Shown here piece after piece: positions 1 to 8,781 of a stretch of DNA of 64,000 bases (within the stretch, counting starts at the first letter, position 1; each line of letters starts with the position of its first letter). The notes below the pieces were generated by a model. That model ran no database searches. It had not been told where the DNA came from and was given only the letters and a program-made list of their open reading frames with translations. The stretch spans positions 3,348,001 through 3,412,000 of the forward strand of contig OZ220687.1 in NCBI GenBank assembly GCA_965116465.1. Direction: 5' to 3'. Origin of the DNA: VXNF01 sp965116465. GTDB taxonomy: Bacteria > Actinomycetota > Acidimicrobiia > Acidimicrobiales > CATQHL01. Position numbers and translations under genes: made by a program.

Positions 1-1302
1 CGGCGAGTGGGCGATGATCGCCGTGTGGTCCAGGGTCATCTCCCGGGCCAGCAGGGCCTTCTGCAGGTTCCCGCCCGAGAGCAGCCGGATCGGTAGTCCC
101 GGTCGTACCCCTCGCACGTCGTAGGAGTCGACGAGGCTCGTGGCATGATCGTCGAGCGCCCTGCGGTTCAGCAGCGGGCCCCGCGAGAACGGCGGGCGGT
201 GCACCGACTTGAGGGCCATGTTGTCCGGCGTGGTGAGGCCGGGGGCCAGGCCCATGCCGAGGCGTTGCTGGGGTACGAAGACGAGGCCGTGGCGGATCCG
301 TTCCGCCACGGTCAGGCCGGTCACGTCCCTGCCGTTCAACTCGACGGTGCCGCCGGCGGGTTGGCGAAGCCCTGTCAGGCCCAGTGTGAGTTCGTGCTGG
401 CCGTTGCCGGCCACGCCCGCTACGCCGAGCACCTCGCCGGCACGCAACTCGAAGCCCACGCCGCGCAGCGCCTCGACGCCGCGCTCGTTGACGACCCGCA
501 TATCACGTGCGGCGAGCACCACCTCGTCGGCGGTGCCGGTCTGCCGGCGTTCGGGCGCGGCCAGGTCGCGCCCCACCATCAGCCTGGCCAGGCTGCGGGG
601 TGTCACGTCCGCGATCGGGATGCCCCCGCCGACGACGCGCCCGTCCCTGAGCACCGTCACCCGGTCCGCCGATTGCTCGATCTCGTGCAGTTTGTGCGAG
701 ACCAGGATCACCGAGCGGCCCTCGCCGGCCATCTGACGGCAGGTGGCGAAGAGGGCGTCGGCCTCCTGCGGGGTCAGCACGGCGGTGGGCTCGTCGAGGA
801 TCAGGACGCGCGCCTCCCGGTGCAGCATCTTCAGGATCTCCACGCGCTGTTGCTGGCCCACCGAGAGTTGCCAGACTCGGGCGGCGGGGTCGACCGGCAA
901 CCCGTAGCGCTCGCCGATGGCCGCAGCCTGCTGTTCGATGCGCCGGGGGGAGAGGTGCAGGCCGCCGCGCAGTCCGAGCACCAGGTTCTCGGCCACCGTG
1001 AGATTCGGCACCAGCCGGAAGTGCTGGTACACCATGCCGATGCCGGCCTCGAACGCGTCGCGCGGCGAGCGGAACTGCACGCGGCGGCCGTCCACCCGCA
1101 TGGTTCCGGCGTCGGCCCTGTAGAGCCCGGCGATGATCGAGCAGAGCGTGGACTTGCCGGCGCCGTTCTCGCCCAGGAGCGCGTGCACCTCGCCGCGCCG
1201 CAGCGCGAAGTCGACGCCGGCGTTGGCGTGCGCGCCGTAGAAGGACTTGTCGATCCCGAGAAGCTCCAGGGCGAGCGTCCCGGTTGAGGCGGCGTCCGTC
1301 AT
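1..1302 (-). CDS. Sugar/nucleoside ABC importer ATPase, double-domain (partial, C-terminus outside window)
   Basis: This reads as a fused two-cassette ATPase that powers import by a BMP-type nucleoside or simple-sugar ABC transporter at the inner membrane. The frame is open for 434 codons from ATG 1302 to the window edge. The first half has Walker A GENGAGKST (about residues 43-51), signature LSVGQQQRVEIL and Walker B LILDEPTA. The second half has a degenerate P-loop (GVAGNGQHE) and reaches its signature LLSGGNLQKALLARE just before the cut. A weak first signature and a degenerate second P-loop are normal in the YufO/RbsA class. It lies 87 bp downstream of the binding-protein gene in the same operon. 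Permease genes are expected beyond coordinate 1. Confidence 0.9.
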   Translation of the reverse strand, partial: MTDAASTGTLALELLGIDKSFYGAHANAGVDFALRRGEVHALLGENGAGKSTLCSIIAGLYRADAGTMRVDGRRVQFRSPRDAFEAGIGMVYQHFRLVPNLTVAENLVLGLRGGLHLSPRRIEQQAAAIGERYGLPVDPAARVWQLSVGQQQRVEILKMLHREARVLILDEPTAVLTPQEADALFATCRQMAGEGRSVILVSHKLHEIEQSADRVTVLRDGRVVGGGIPIADVTPRSLARLMVGRDLAAPERRQTGTADEVVLAARDMRVVNERGVEALRGVGFELRAGEVLGVAGVAGNGQHELTLGLTGLRQPAGGTVELNGRDVTGLTVAERIRHGLVFVPQQRLGMGLAPGLTTPDNMALKSVHRPPFSRGPLLNRRALDDHATSLVDSYDVRGVRPGLPIRLLSGGNLQKALLAREMTLDHTAIIAHSP

Positions 1303-1320
1303 CGGACTCCTCGAACAGTT

Positions 1321-1374
1321 GGAGGTCTGCGCCCGGGACTATCCCACGACGGGAGTCACCGGGCGCGGACCTCC
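1321..1374 (-). terminator. Intercistronic stem-loop between binding-protein and ATPase genes
   Basis: The 16-nt arms at 1321-1336 and 1359-1374 pair with one T/G wobble around a 22-nt loop that has its own small CCC/GGG stem. There is no T-run, so it is more likely an attenuator or mRNA 3' stabiliser than a full terminator. It would allow more binding protein than ATPase to be made from one transcript. Confidence 0.65.
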
Positions 1375-1389
1375 GGAGAGCGTGATCGA

Positions 1390-2589
1390 TCAGCCGGAGG
1401 GGCTACCGATGACTCCGTGAACGAAGTAGTCCATGATGAAGATGTCGCCCAGCGGGCGCTCGTTGCCGTCCTGGTCCACGATCGGGTCGGGGAAGACGCT
1501 GAAGCTCCCGTCGATGATCTGATCCCGCCGCTCCAGGATCTGGTCCTGGATGTCCTGGGGCACCGACGAGCCGAAGGAGGCGAGGTCGACCATGCCGTCG
1601 GCCATGTTCCCGTAATACGCCTCGCTCTGCCAGGTGCCGGCGATGACCTGCTCAGCCGTCAGGAGATAGTGGGGCCCCCAGTCCCAGATCGCGGCCGTCA
1701 ACCAGGCGTCCGGCGCGAACTCGCTCATGTCGGTGTTGTAGCCGACCCACTTGGCGCCGGCCGCGTCGGCGGCGAGCCCCGGAGCGGAGGAGTCCTGGTG
1801 CATGGCGATCACGTCGGCCCCGGCGTCCAGCAGCGCCTGCGCCGCGTCGCCTTCCACCGGCGGGTCGAACCAGGTGGCCGTCCACACGACCTGGACCTCG
1901 GCGTCGGGATTGATCTCCTGGGCTCCGAGGGTGAAGGCGTTGATGCCGCGCAGCACCTCGGGGATCGGGAAGGCGGCGACGTAGCCGATGAGGTTGGTCT
2001 CGGTGGCCGCGCCGGCTGCCATGCCGCTCAGGTACCGGCCCTCCTCGGCGGCGCCGAAGTAGTTCCCCATGTTCTCGGAGGTCTTGTAGCCGGTGGCGTG
2101 CATGAACACCACGTCGGGATAGTTGGCCGCGGCCGCCAGCATCGGATCCATGTAGCCGAAGGAGGTTCCGAAGATGAGCCGGTTGCCATCCTCGGCGAGC
2201 TGCTCGAAGACGCGCTGGCTGTCGGGTCCCTCGGGAATGATCTCGAGAGTGGTGATCTCCACGGCGTCGCCGAGGTTCTGCTCGACGTATTGCGCTCCCT
2301 GATCGTGCGCCCACGACCAACCCTTGTCGGACACCGGTCCGACGTGCACGAAGGCAACCTTCAGGGGCTCGGCGGGCGCCGGCTCGGGCGGCGGTGGTGG
2401 CTCCGGTGCGGGCTCGGGTGCGGGTTCCGGTGCCGGTTCTGGCGATGGAGCGGGTTCCGGCGATGGTGCCGGTGCGGGGGCTGGCTCGGGTGCGGGTGCC
2501 GGTGCGGCATCGCCGTCGTCGCCGCCACAAGCGGCGGCGACCAGCGCCAGAGCGATCAGCAGGGTGATGAGTGTCTTTGTTTTCCCCAA
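1390..2589 (-). CDS. BMP-family substrate-binding lipoprotein
   Basis: This is the extracytoplasmic binding lipoprotein of a BMP/PnrA-like importer, a family that captures nucleosides or related ligands. I chose TTG 2589 as start because GGAGGGG (2595-2601) lies 5 nt upstream and the protein then opens with a short basic stretch, a hydrophobic segment and lipobox LVAAAC-GG. The first ATG in this frame is 309 bp further upstream and would bury the signal peptide. After the cysteine comes an Ala/Pro/Glu-rich spacer of about 50 residues, then the binding fold (LKVAFVHVGPVSDKGWSWAHDQG, shown here only as its opening DKGWSW region). It is 399 aa. It is the first gene of the minus-strand operon and is divergent from uvrA. 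Confidence 0.9.
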   Translation of the reverse strand: MGKTKTLITLLIALALVAAACGGDDGDAAPAPAPEPAPAPAPSPEPAPSPEPAPEPAPEPAPEPPPPPEPAPAEPLKVAFVHVGPVSDKGWSWAHDQGAQYVEQNLGDAVEITTLEIIPEGPDSQRVFEQLAEDGNRLIFGTSFGYMDPMLAAAANYPDVVFMHATGYKTSENMGNYFGAAEEGRYLSGMAAGAATETNLIGYVAAFPIPEVLRGINAFTLGAQEINPDAEVQVVWTATWFDPPVEGDAAQALLDAGADVIAMHQDSSAPGLAADAAGAKWVGYNTDMSEFAPDAWLTAAIWDWGPHYLLTAEQVIAGTWQSEAYYGNMADGMVDLASFGSSVPQDIQDQILERRDQIIDGSFSVFPDPIVDQDGNERPLGDIFIMDYFVHGVIGSPSG

Positions 2590-2650
2590 GTTTTCCCCTC
2601 CTTGGGATGAGAGAACCGACTCCGGCTGCGGGAAGGTAGGAGTACCACCG

Positions 2651-2678
2651 AGTATCCGCCGGTTCGATGGATTGTCAA
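2651..2678 (-). promoter_or_regulatory. Predicted promoter of the BMP operon
   Basis: On the minus strand a perfect -35 hexamer TTGACA (2678-2673) is followed after 16 bp by GATACT (2656-2651, 4 of 6 matches to the -10 consensus). The expected transcript start is about 55 nt upstream of TTG 2589. It is judged by eye only. Confidence 0.45.
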
Positions 2679-2859
2679 CTGCTGCGAATATACCCATTGG
2701 AGTTCGCTCCATCAGGTCACCCGGATTCACCGCCGGCACACCCGGGGTGGGCCATGCTCCGGAGGTCGCCTGTCGGCCGGTTGGGGGTGCCCCCAACGGT
2801 TCTTCACACAACTCCCCGAATCGGCACCGGCGGGCGCGTGCGGCACCTACGCTGGACCC

Positions 2860-5748
2860 GTGGGCGAGCGGCTGGTCATACGGGGGGCGCGCGAGCACAA
2901 CCTGCGCGACATCTCCCTGGAGTTGCCGCGGGACCGCCTCATCGTCTTCACCGGCATCTCCGGCTCCGGGAAGTCCTCACTGGCCTTCGACACCATCTAC
3001 GCCGAGGGTCAGCGGCGCTACGTGGAGTCGCTGTCGGCCTACGCCCGCCAGTTCCTCGGCCAGATGGACAAGCCGGACGTGGACTTCATCGAGGGGCTCT
3101 CACCGGCCATCTCCATCGACCAGAAGAGCGCCTCCCGGAATCCCCGGTCCACCGTCGGCACGATCACCGAGGTCTACGACTATCTCCGCCTGCTGTTCGC
3201 CCGGGTGGGAGTGCCGCACGATCCGGAGACCGGTGAACCACTTGTCCGCCAGACACCCCAGCAGATCACCGACCGGGTGTTGCGGCTGCCCGACGGCACC
3301 CGTTTCCAGGTTCTGGCGCCCGTGGTGCGGGGACGGAAGGGCACATACGAGACGCTGCTGGCCGAGTTGGAGGCCGAGGGATACGCCCGGGCCCGCATCG
3401 ACGGCGAGTTGCATGAGCTGGCGGACGTGGCGGGCACCGATGCCGACGGGCGCCCCCGCTTGGACCTGGCCCGCTACGAGATGCACGACATCGAGGTCGT
3501 GGTGGACCGCCTGGTCTCCCGGGAGGGGATCGAGCGCCGCCTGACGGACTCGGTCGAGGCGGCGTTGCGGCTGGCCGACGGCGTCGTGCAGATCGAGGTG
3601 GTGAAGCTCGGTGCTGAGGGGGCGGCTCCGGATCTCGACGTGGAACCCGGCGAGATCCTCACCTTCTCCCAGCACCTGGCCCGGCCCAGCGACGGCAAGT
3701 CGTTCGAGGAGTTGGCCCCGCGCAACTTCTCGTTCAACTCGCCCTACGGCGCCTGCCCGCAGTGCGACGGGCTGGGCACCCGGTTCGAGGTGGATCCCGA
3801 CCTGGTCGTGCCGGACCCGTCGCTCAGCCTGGCCGAGGGCGCCCTGGCACCGTGGGCGAGCGGTCACAGCCAGTACTACGAGCGCCTGCTGGAGTCCACC
3901 GCGGAGGAGTTGGGGGTGGAGTTCGACGCTCCCTGGGAAACCCTCCCGCCGAAGGCGCAGGCGGTCTTCCTCCACGGCGGCCTCGGCCGGCGGGTGCAGG
4001 TCCGCTACCGGAACCGCTACGGGCGCGTGCGCAGCTACAACGCCCGCTTCGAGGGCGTCATCCCCAACCTGCAGCGGCTCCACTCCGAGACCGGCTCGGA
4101 CAACAGCCGCCAGAGGATCGAGGGCTACATGCGCGAGGTGCCCTGCGCGCACTGCGGCGGCGCCCGACTGCGTCCCCTGCCGTTGGCCGTGACCATCGAC
4201 GGCCGCAACATCAACGACGTCTGCACGCTGTCCATCCGGGACGCCGCCAAGCTGTTCGACGAGATCCGGCTCAGCGAGCGCGACGCCCTCATCGCGGATC
4301 AGGTGCTCAAGGAGCTGCGTTCCCGGCTGGGGTTCCTGCTGGCCGTGGGCCTGGACTACCTCACCCTGGCGCGCTCGGCCGGCACGCTCTCGGGCGGCGA
4401 GGCGCAGCGGATCCGGCTGGCCTCCCAGATCGGCAGCGGCCTGGTGGGCGTGCTGTACGTGCTGGACGAGCCCTCCATCGGTTTGCACCAGCGTGACAAC
4501 GCCCGTCTGCTGGACACGCTGCTGCGGCTGCGCGACCTACCCAACACGGTGATCGTCGTCGAGCACGACGAGGAGACCATCCGCACCGCCGACCACGTGG
4601 TTGACATCGGACCGGGCGCCGGCAGCCACGGCGGCGACATCGTGCACAGCGGTCCCGTCGAGGCGTTGCTGCGCAACGAGGAGTCCCTCACCGGGCAGTA
4701 CCTCAGCGGGGCGCGCGAGATCCCGGTCCCGCAGTTGCGCCGCCCGCCCGGCACCGACTGGCTGGTCGTGCGGGGCGCGCGCGAGCACAACCTGGACGAC
4801 TTGGACGTGGAGATCCCCCTGGGCTGTTTCGTGGCGGTGACCGGCGTGTCGGGCTCGGGCAAGAGCACGCTCGTGAACGACATCCTCTACCGGGCGCTGA
4901 TGCAGAAGGTGTACCGCTCCCGGATGGTGCCCGGGCGCCATCGCGGCATCGACGGGGTCTCGGCCCTGGACAAGGTCATCAACATCGACCAGCAGCCCAT
5001 CGGCCGAACTCCCCGGTCCAACCCTGCCACCTACACGGGCGTGTTCGACCACATCCGCAAGCTGTTCTCGCGCACCAACGAGGCCCGGGTACGGGGCTAC
5101 CTGCCGGGGCGGTTCTCCTTCAATGTGTCCGGCGGGCGCTGCGACGCCTGCTCGGGCGACGGCAACATCCGCATCGAGATGCATTTCCTGCCCGACGTGT
5201 ACGTGCCGTGCGAGGTCTGCCGGGGCGCCCGCTACAACCGCGACACCCTCGACATCACGTTCAAGGGGCGCAACATCGCCGAGGTGCTGGCCATGTCCTG
5301 CAGCGAGGCACTGGAGTTCTTCGCCAACCAGCCGGCCATCGCCCGGCACCTGCGCACCCTCGTGGACGTGGGGCTGGGCTACATCCGCCTCGGCCAGCCC
5401 GCACCTACCCTCTCGGGCGGGGAGGCGCAGCGGGTGAAGCTGGCCAGCGAGCTGGCCAAGCGCTCCACGGGCCACACCATCTACCTGTTGGACGAGCCCA
5501 CCACCGGCCTGCACTTCGATGACATCGGGAAGCTGTTGGGGGTGCTGGGCCGGCTCACGGACGCGGGCAACACGATCCTGGTGATCGAGCACAACCTGGA
5601 CGTCATCAAGACGGCAGATTGGATCATCGACCTCGGTCCCGAGGGCGGTGATGGCGGCGGGCGCATCGTGGCCGAGGGCCCGCCCGAGCTGGTGGCCAAG
5701 CACGAGGAGAGCCATACCGGCCGCTTCCTGCGGCGCGTGCTGGTGTAG
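2860..5748 (+). CDS. uvrA: UvrA, excinuclease ABC subunit A
   Basis: UvrA is the damage-recognising ATPase of nucleotide excision repair. It loads UvrB at bulky DNA lesions. The 962-aa product has the full-length family architecture: two ABC modules with P-loops GISGSGKS (residues 32-39) and GVSGSGKS (about 662-669), two LSGGEAQR signatures, and paired CxxC zinc motifs (CPQC near 299, CAHC near 429, CDAC and CEVC near 761-787). GTG 2860 is the start because the conserved N-terminus MGERLVIRGAREHNL begins there. It stands alone, with divergent transporter genes upstream. uvrC is in the same window 9 kb away and uvrB is absent. Confidence 0.98.
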   Translation: MGERLVIRGAREHNLRDISLELPRDRLIVFTGISGSGKSSLAFDTIYAEGQRRYVESLSAYARQFLGQMDKPDVDFIEGLSPAISIDQKSASRNPRSTVGTITEVYDYLRLLFARVGVPHDPETGEPLVRQTPQQITDRVLRLPDGTRFQVLAPVVRGRKGTYETLLAELEAEGYARARIDGELHELADVAGTDADGRPRLDLARYEMHDIEVVVDRLVSREGIERRLTDSVEAALRLADGVVQIEVVKLGAEGAAPDLDVEPGEILTFSQHLARPSDGKSFEELAPRNFSFNSPYGACPQCDGLGTRFEVDPDLVVPDPSLSLAEGALAPWASGHSQYYERLLESTAEELGVEFDAPWETLPPKAQAVFLHGGLGRRVQVRYRNRYGRVRSYNARFEGVIPNLQRLHSETGSDNSRQRIEGYMREVPCAHCGGARLRPLPLAVTIDGRNINDVCTLSIRDAAKLFDEIRLSERDALIADQVLKELRSRLGFLLAVGLDYLTLARSAGTLSGGEAQRIRLASQIGSGLVGVLYVLDEPSIGLHQRDNARLLDTLLRLRDLPNTVIVVEHDEETIRTADHVVDIGPGAGSHGGDIVHSGPVEALLRNEESLTGQYLSGAREIPVPQLRRPPGTDWLVVRGAREHNLDDLDVEIPLGCFVAVTGVSGSGKSTLVNDILYRALMQKVYRSRMVPGRHRGIDGVSALDKVINIDQQPIGRTPRSNPATYTGVFDHIRKLFSRTNEARVRGYLPGRFSFNVSGGRCDACSGDGNIRIEMHFLPDVYVPCEVCRGARYNRDTLDITFKGRNIAEVLAMSCSEALEFFANQPAIARHLRTLVDVGLGYIRLGQPAPTLSGGEAQRVKLASELAKRSTGHTIYLLDEPTTGLHFDDIGKLLGVLGRLTDAGNTILVIEHNLDVIKTADWIIDLGPEGGDGGGRIVAEGPPELVAKHEESHTGRFLRRVLV

Positions 5749-5755
5749 CGGATCC

Positions 5756-5781
5756 CCCCGGCACACCCCTTCCGGCCGGGG
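5756..5781 (+). terminator. Stem-loop downstream of uvrA
   Basis: CCCCGGC (5756-5762) pairs with GCCGGGG (5775-5781) across a 12-nt loop, 8 nt after the uvrA stop. There is no T-run, which is common in high-GC actinobacteria. Confidence 0.4.
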
Positions 5782-5946
5782 TCGACCGACCTTCGTTTGC
5801 TCGCAGGCCGGCGTTGTACTTGAATGTCCCCATTGCGGCGCCTCGGCGATCCGTGCGTGCCACCGTTGTAAGCGCGGGCGCTGGCCGGGCCCACAGGGTC
5901 CGGGACGTGCCTCACAACGACCCAACCCATAGGGGGAGAAGCAAAC

Positions 5947-7545
5947 ATGACACGTAGACGTACGACTCGTTGGCTCGTGATGCCGCTGCTGGCCGCGCTG
6001 GCCGTGCTTGCGGCCTCGTGTGCCGCCGACACCAGCGCCGCGGACGACGCCATGGCCGAGGCAGCGGCCGCCCGCTCCGAGGCCGCCGCAGCCGCCGCGG
6101 ACGCAGCCGCTGCGGCGTCCGACGCCTCCGCTGCGAACAACAGGGCGGGTGCTTCGGAGGCCGAGGCCGCCGCCGCCAACGCCGCCGCCGCCGCCGCGCA
6201 GGCAGCTGCCGACGAGGCCATCGCCGCGGCGAACCTGGCGCAGGCCACCGCCGAGGGCAACGAGGCGGCTGTGGCCGCCGCAGAGGCTGCCCTCGAAGCC
6301 GCTCAGGCGACGGCCGATGAAGCGCAGGCATTCGCCTCGCAGGCGCAGGAGGAGGCTGCCGCGGCCCAGGCCGAGGCTGCCGCCGCGCAGGCCGAGGCCG
6401 CAGCCGCCCAGCAGGAGGCCGCCGCTGCGCAGGCCGAGGCTGCCGCTGCGGGCGAGGAGGCCGCCGCCGCGCAGGAGTCGCTCGAATTCGCAACCGACCA
6501 GCTCGCAGCCGCGCAGGCGGCCGCCACCGAGGCCGGCGGCGACCTGCCGTTCACGCATGTCCTCAGGGACGGCAGCGACTTCGTGCTGAACGAGCGCATC
6601 GCCAAGAAGATCCGGACCGGAGAGCCGGTCAACTACCTGTTCTCCTACCAGTCGTCCGGTATCGCGCTGTTCTCCGACCAGTACGAGGCGGGCTTCCAGG
6701 CCACCCAGGGTGACGCCTACCGGATCTACCCCATGAACTTCACGGTGGTGGCGCCGGTGACGAGTCCCTTCGACATCCAGGAGCAGATCGCCCAGATCGA
6801 GGCGCAGGTCGCCGTCGATCAGGTCGACTGCCTGTCGATCGAGCCGGCGGACTCCAACTCCTTCACGGAGCTGACCAACCGCCTGCTCGCCGACGGCATC
6901 CCGGTGTTCACGGTGGGCCTCACGACGAATGGCAACGAGTTCACCAACTTCACCCAGGTGCCGTACAACGAGGGCCGCCAGGCCGCCGAGCTCTCCGTTG
7001 AGTTCATGCGGGAGAACGGGTACGAGTGGGACACCTTCATGGTCTCCGGCGGTGACCCGACGCAGTTCTGGGCCCAGGGCCGGATGACGGGCTTCTACGA
7101 CCGCATCCTGGAACTGCTGCCCGACGCCGAGTTCCTCACCACTCCCGAGAACGGGATCCAGGTCGGCGGCGGCGGTTACGACCCGGGGATCAGCTACGAC
7201 GACTACTCGGCGATCCTGGTCGGCAACCCCGAGCTGGACTTCATCGAGAACGTGGATATCGGCGCCGAGCACGCCAACCGGGCGATCATCGACGGTGGCC
7301 GTGAGGGCGAGGTGTTCACGATCGGCTGGAACGTCAGCTACGGACAGCTCGACGGCGTTGAGCGGGGCATCCAGGTTGCGGCGCTCGACCAGCGCTGGTC
7401 GGAGCAGGCCGGCTTCGGCGCCATCGCCTGCGCCGAGTTCCTGGCCAACGGCAGGATCCTGCCGAACACGCAGACGCTGCTGCCGATCCAGAAGGAGCAG
7501 GTCGAGGCGGCACGCCGCGACCTGGATCTGATCCTCGGCGGCTGA
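5947..7545 (+). CDS. Sugar-type substrate-binding lipoprotein with Ala-rich coiled-coil spacer
   Basis: This is the periplasmic-binding-protein-like lipoprotein (Peripl_BP_4 class) of the downstream permease and ATPase. ATG 5947 follows GGGGGAGAA at good distance. The signal peptide ends in lipobox LAASCA (Cys about residue 25). Residues about 30-195 are almost only Ala, Glu, Gln and Ser in short repeats such as AQAEAAA, predicted to be one long helix or coiled coil. The binding fold begins near residue 200. It contains DCLSIEPADSNS and GNPELDFIENVDIGAEHAN, typical of sugar or autoinducer binders. At 532 aa it is about 160 residues longer than ordinary family members, all due to the spacer. 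The ligand is unknown. Confidence 0.88.
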   Translation: MTRRRTTRWLVMPLLAALAVLAASCAADTSAADDAMAEAAAARSEAAAAAADAAAAASDASAANNRAGASEAEAAAANAAAAAAQAAADEAIAAANLAQATAEGNEAAVAAAEAALEAAQATADEAQAFASQAQEEAAAAQAEAAAAQAEAAAAQQEAAAAQAEAAAAGEEAAAAQESLEFATDQLAAAQAAATEAGGDLPFTHVLRDGSDFVLNERIAKKIRTGEPVNYLFSYQSSGIALFSDQYEAGFQATQGDAYRIYPMNFTVVAPVTSPFDIQEQIAQIEAQVAVDQVDCLSIEPADSNSFTELTNRLLADGIPVFTVGLTTNGNEFTNFTQVPYNEGRQAAELSVEFMRENGYEWDTFMVSGGDPTQFWAQGRMTGFYDRILELLPDAEFLTTPENGIQVGGGGYDPGISYDDYSAILVGNPELDFIENVDIGAEHANRAIIDGGREGEVFTIGWNVSYGQLDGVERGIQVAALDQRWSEQAGFGAIACAEFLANGRILPNTQTLLPIQKEQVEAARRDLDLILGG

Positions 7546-7557
7546 CACTCCGACGTG

Positions 7558-7600
7558 GTTGTGATGGGAGGAGGGATCGGATCCCTCCTCCCATCACAAC
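7558..7600 (+). terminator. Long perfect inverted repeat between binding-protein and permease genes
   Basis: Two 21-nt arms (7558-7578 and 7580-7600) are perfectly complementary around one central G. They begin 12 nt after the binding-protein stop and end 33 nt before the permease start. The RNA would form a hairpin of about 19 bp. It probably stabilises the upstream message or attenuates read-through. Confidence 0.75.
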
Positions 7601-7633
7601 GTTCCCGAGGCTGATCACCCAGGGGGAAGCCGC

Positions 7634-8779
7634 GTGAGCAACGACACGAACGACGCAGGGACCACGGTGCCCGACGGGCCTCGCGACCGGGTTCTCCCGC
7701 GGCTCGGGGGACTGGGCCTGCAGCGCGTCGGCGGGCTGCTGGCGGCCGTCGTCATCGCGGGGCTCATCTTCGCCGTCTGGTCGGACTGGCTGTTCCTCAA
7801 GTCGGGGAACCTGGTCGTGATGATCAGATTGATGGGGGTGCTCGGCATCATCGGCCTCGGTCTGCTGGTCGTTCTCCTGGTCGGCGAGATCGACCTGTCG
7901 TTCTCCGCGCTGGCGGTCCTTTCGGCCGTCGTCATGGGGAAGATGTGGGTCGAGCTCGGCTATCACATCGCCATCGGGATCCTGGTTGCGTTCGCCGTCG
8001 CCATCGGCGTGGGCTTGTTCAACTCCTTCTTCGTGAACGTGGTCAAGGTTCCGTCGTTCATCGTGACATTGGGATCCAACACACTCGTTTTCGGGTTCAC
8101 CCTGCTCATAAGCAGGAATACGCCGATCCTGGCGCAGAAACTGCCGCCGGATCCCGAGGAATGGCAGGTACGCGGCGGGGACTACGTCGACGCCGCCGAG
8201 TACACGTTCTTCCGGGCGCTGGCCAGCAACTACGCGCTGCCCGGCCGCTTCCCGCTCCAGGTGGTCTGGTTGGCGGGTTTCGCCATCGTGTTCGGCATCC
8301 TGCTGTCGCGCGGCGTGTTCGGCTTCAGGATGAAGGCCATCGGCGGCAACGAGCAGGCCGCCGTCCTGGCCAAGCTGCCCGTGCGCCGCTACAAGTCGCT
8401 GGCATTCGTCATCTGCGCCTGCATGGCGGCCGTGGGTGGCCTGCTGGACTTCTCCTTCATCTCGCAGGTCCAGCCCAACCAGGGAGGCGTCTACCTGTTC
8501 CCCGTGTTCACGGCCGTCATCATCGGCGGTGCGAGCCTGTCGGGAGGGCGCGGCACCGTCTCGGGCACCCTCCTGGGTGCCCTTCTGCTGGCCGTCATCT
8601 CCAACGGCCTGGCCCTCAACGCAACAGGCGCGTTCGTGCAGCAGATGTGGCTGGGTACGGTCACGATCGCCGCGGTCGTGCTGGATCAGTGGGCGCGGAG
8701 TCGCCGGGGGGGCGAGTCGCTGGGTGCCGGACTGCGAGATCTCGGCAGGCGGTTCGGACTTCTGAGGACGAGCGACTAG
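7634..8779 (+). CDS. Sugar-type ABC transporter permease (XylH/RbsC class)
   Basis: This 381-aa integral membrane protein is the permease of the 5.9-10.4 kb importer. It has many hydrophobic segments (for example residues 36-56, 67-83, 106-128 and 205-225) and the conserved family stretch GGASLSGGRGTVSGTLLGA near residue 300, found in ribose/xylose-type permeases. GTG 7634 is preceded by AGGGGGAAG. It ends 2 nt before the ATPase ATG, so the two are almost certainly co-translated. A cytoplasmic tail of about 30 charged residues closes the protein. Confidence 0.92.
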   Translation: MSNDTNDAGTTVPDGPRDRVLPRLGGLGLQRVGGLLAAVVIAGLIFAVWSDWLFLKSGNLVVMIRLMGVLGIIGLGLLVVLLVGEIDLSFSALAVLSAVVMGKMWVELGYHIAIGILVAFAVAIGVGLFNSFFVNVVKVPSFIVTLGSNTLVFGFTLLISRNTPILAQKLPPDPEEWQVRGGDYVDAAEYTFFRALASNYALPGRFPLQVVWLAGFAIVFGILLSRGVFGFRMKAIGGNEQAAVLAKLPVRRYKSLAFVICACMAAVGGLLDFSFISQVQPNQGGVYLFPVFTAVIIGGASLSGGRGTVSGTLLGALLLAVISNGLALNATGAFVQQMWLGTVTIAAVVLDQWARSRRGGESLGAGLRDLGRRFGLLRTSD

Positions 8780-8781
8780 CG

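Noticed and set aside
4537..7548. A 1003-codon open frame on the minus strand
   Set aside because: It runs antisense through uvrA and the binding-protein gene. Long antisense frames are expected at this GC content.
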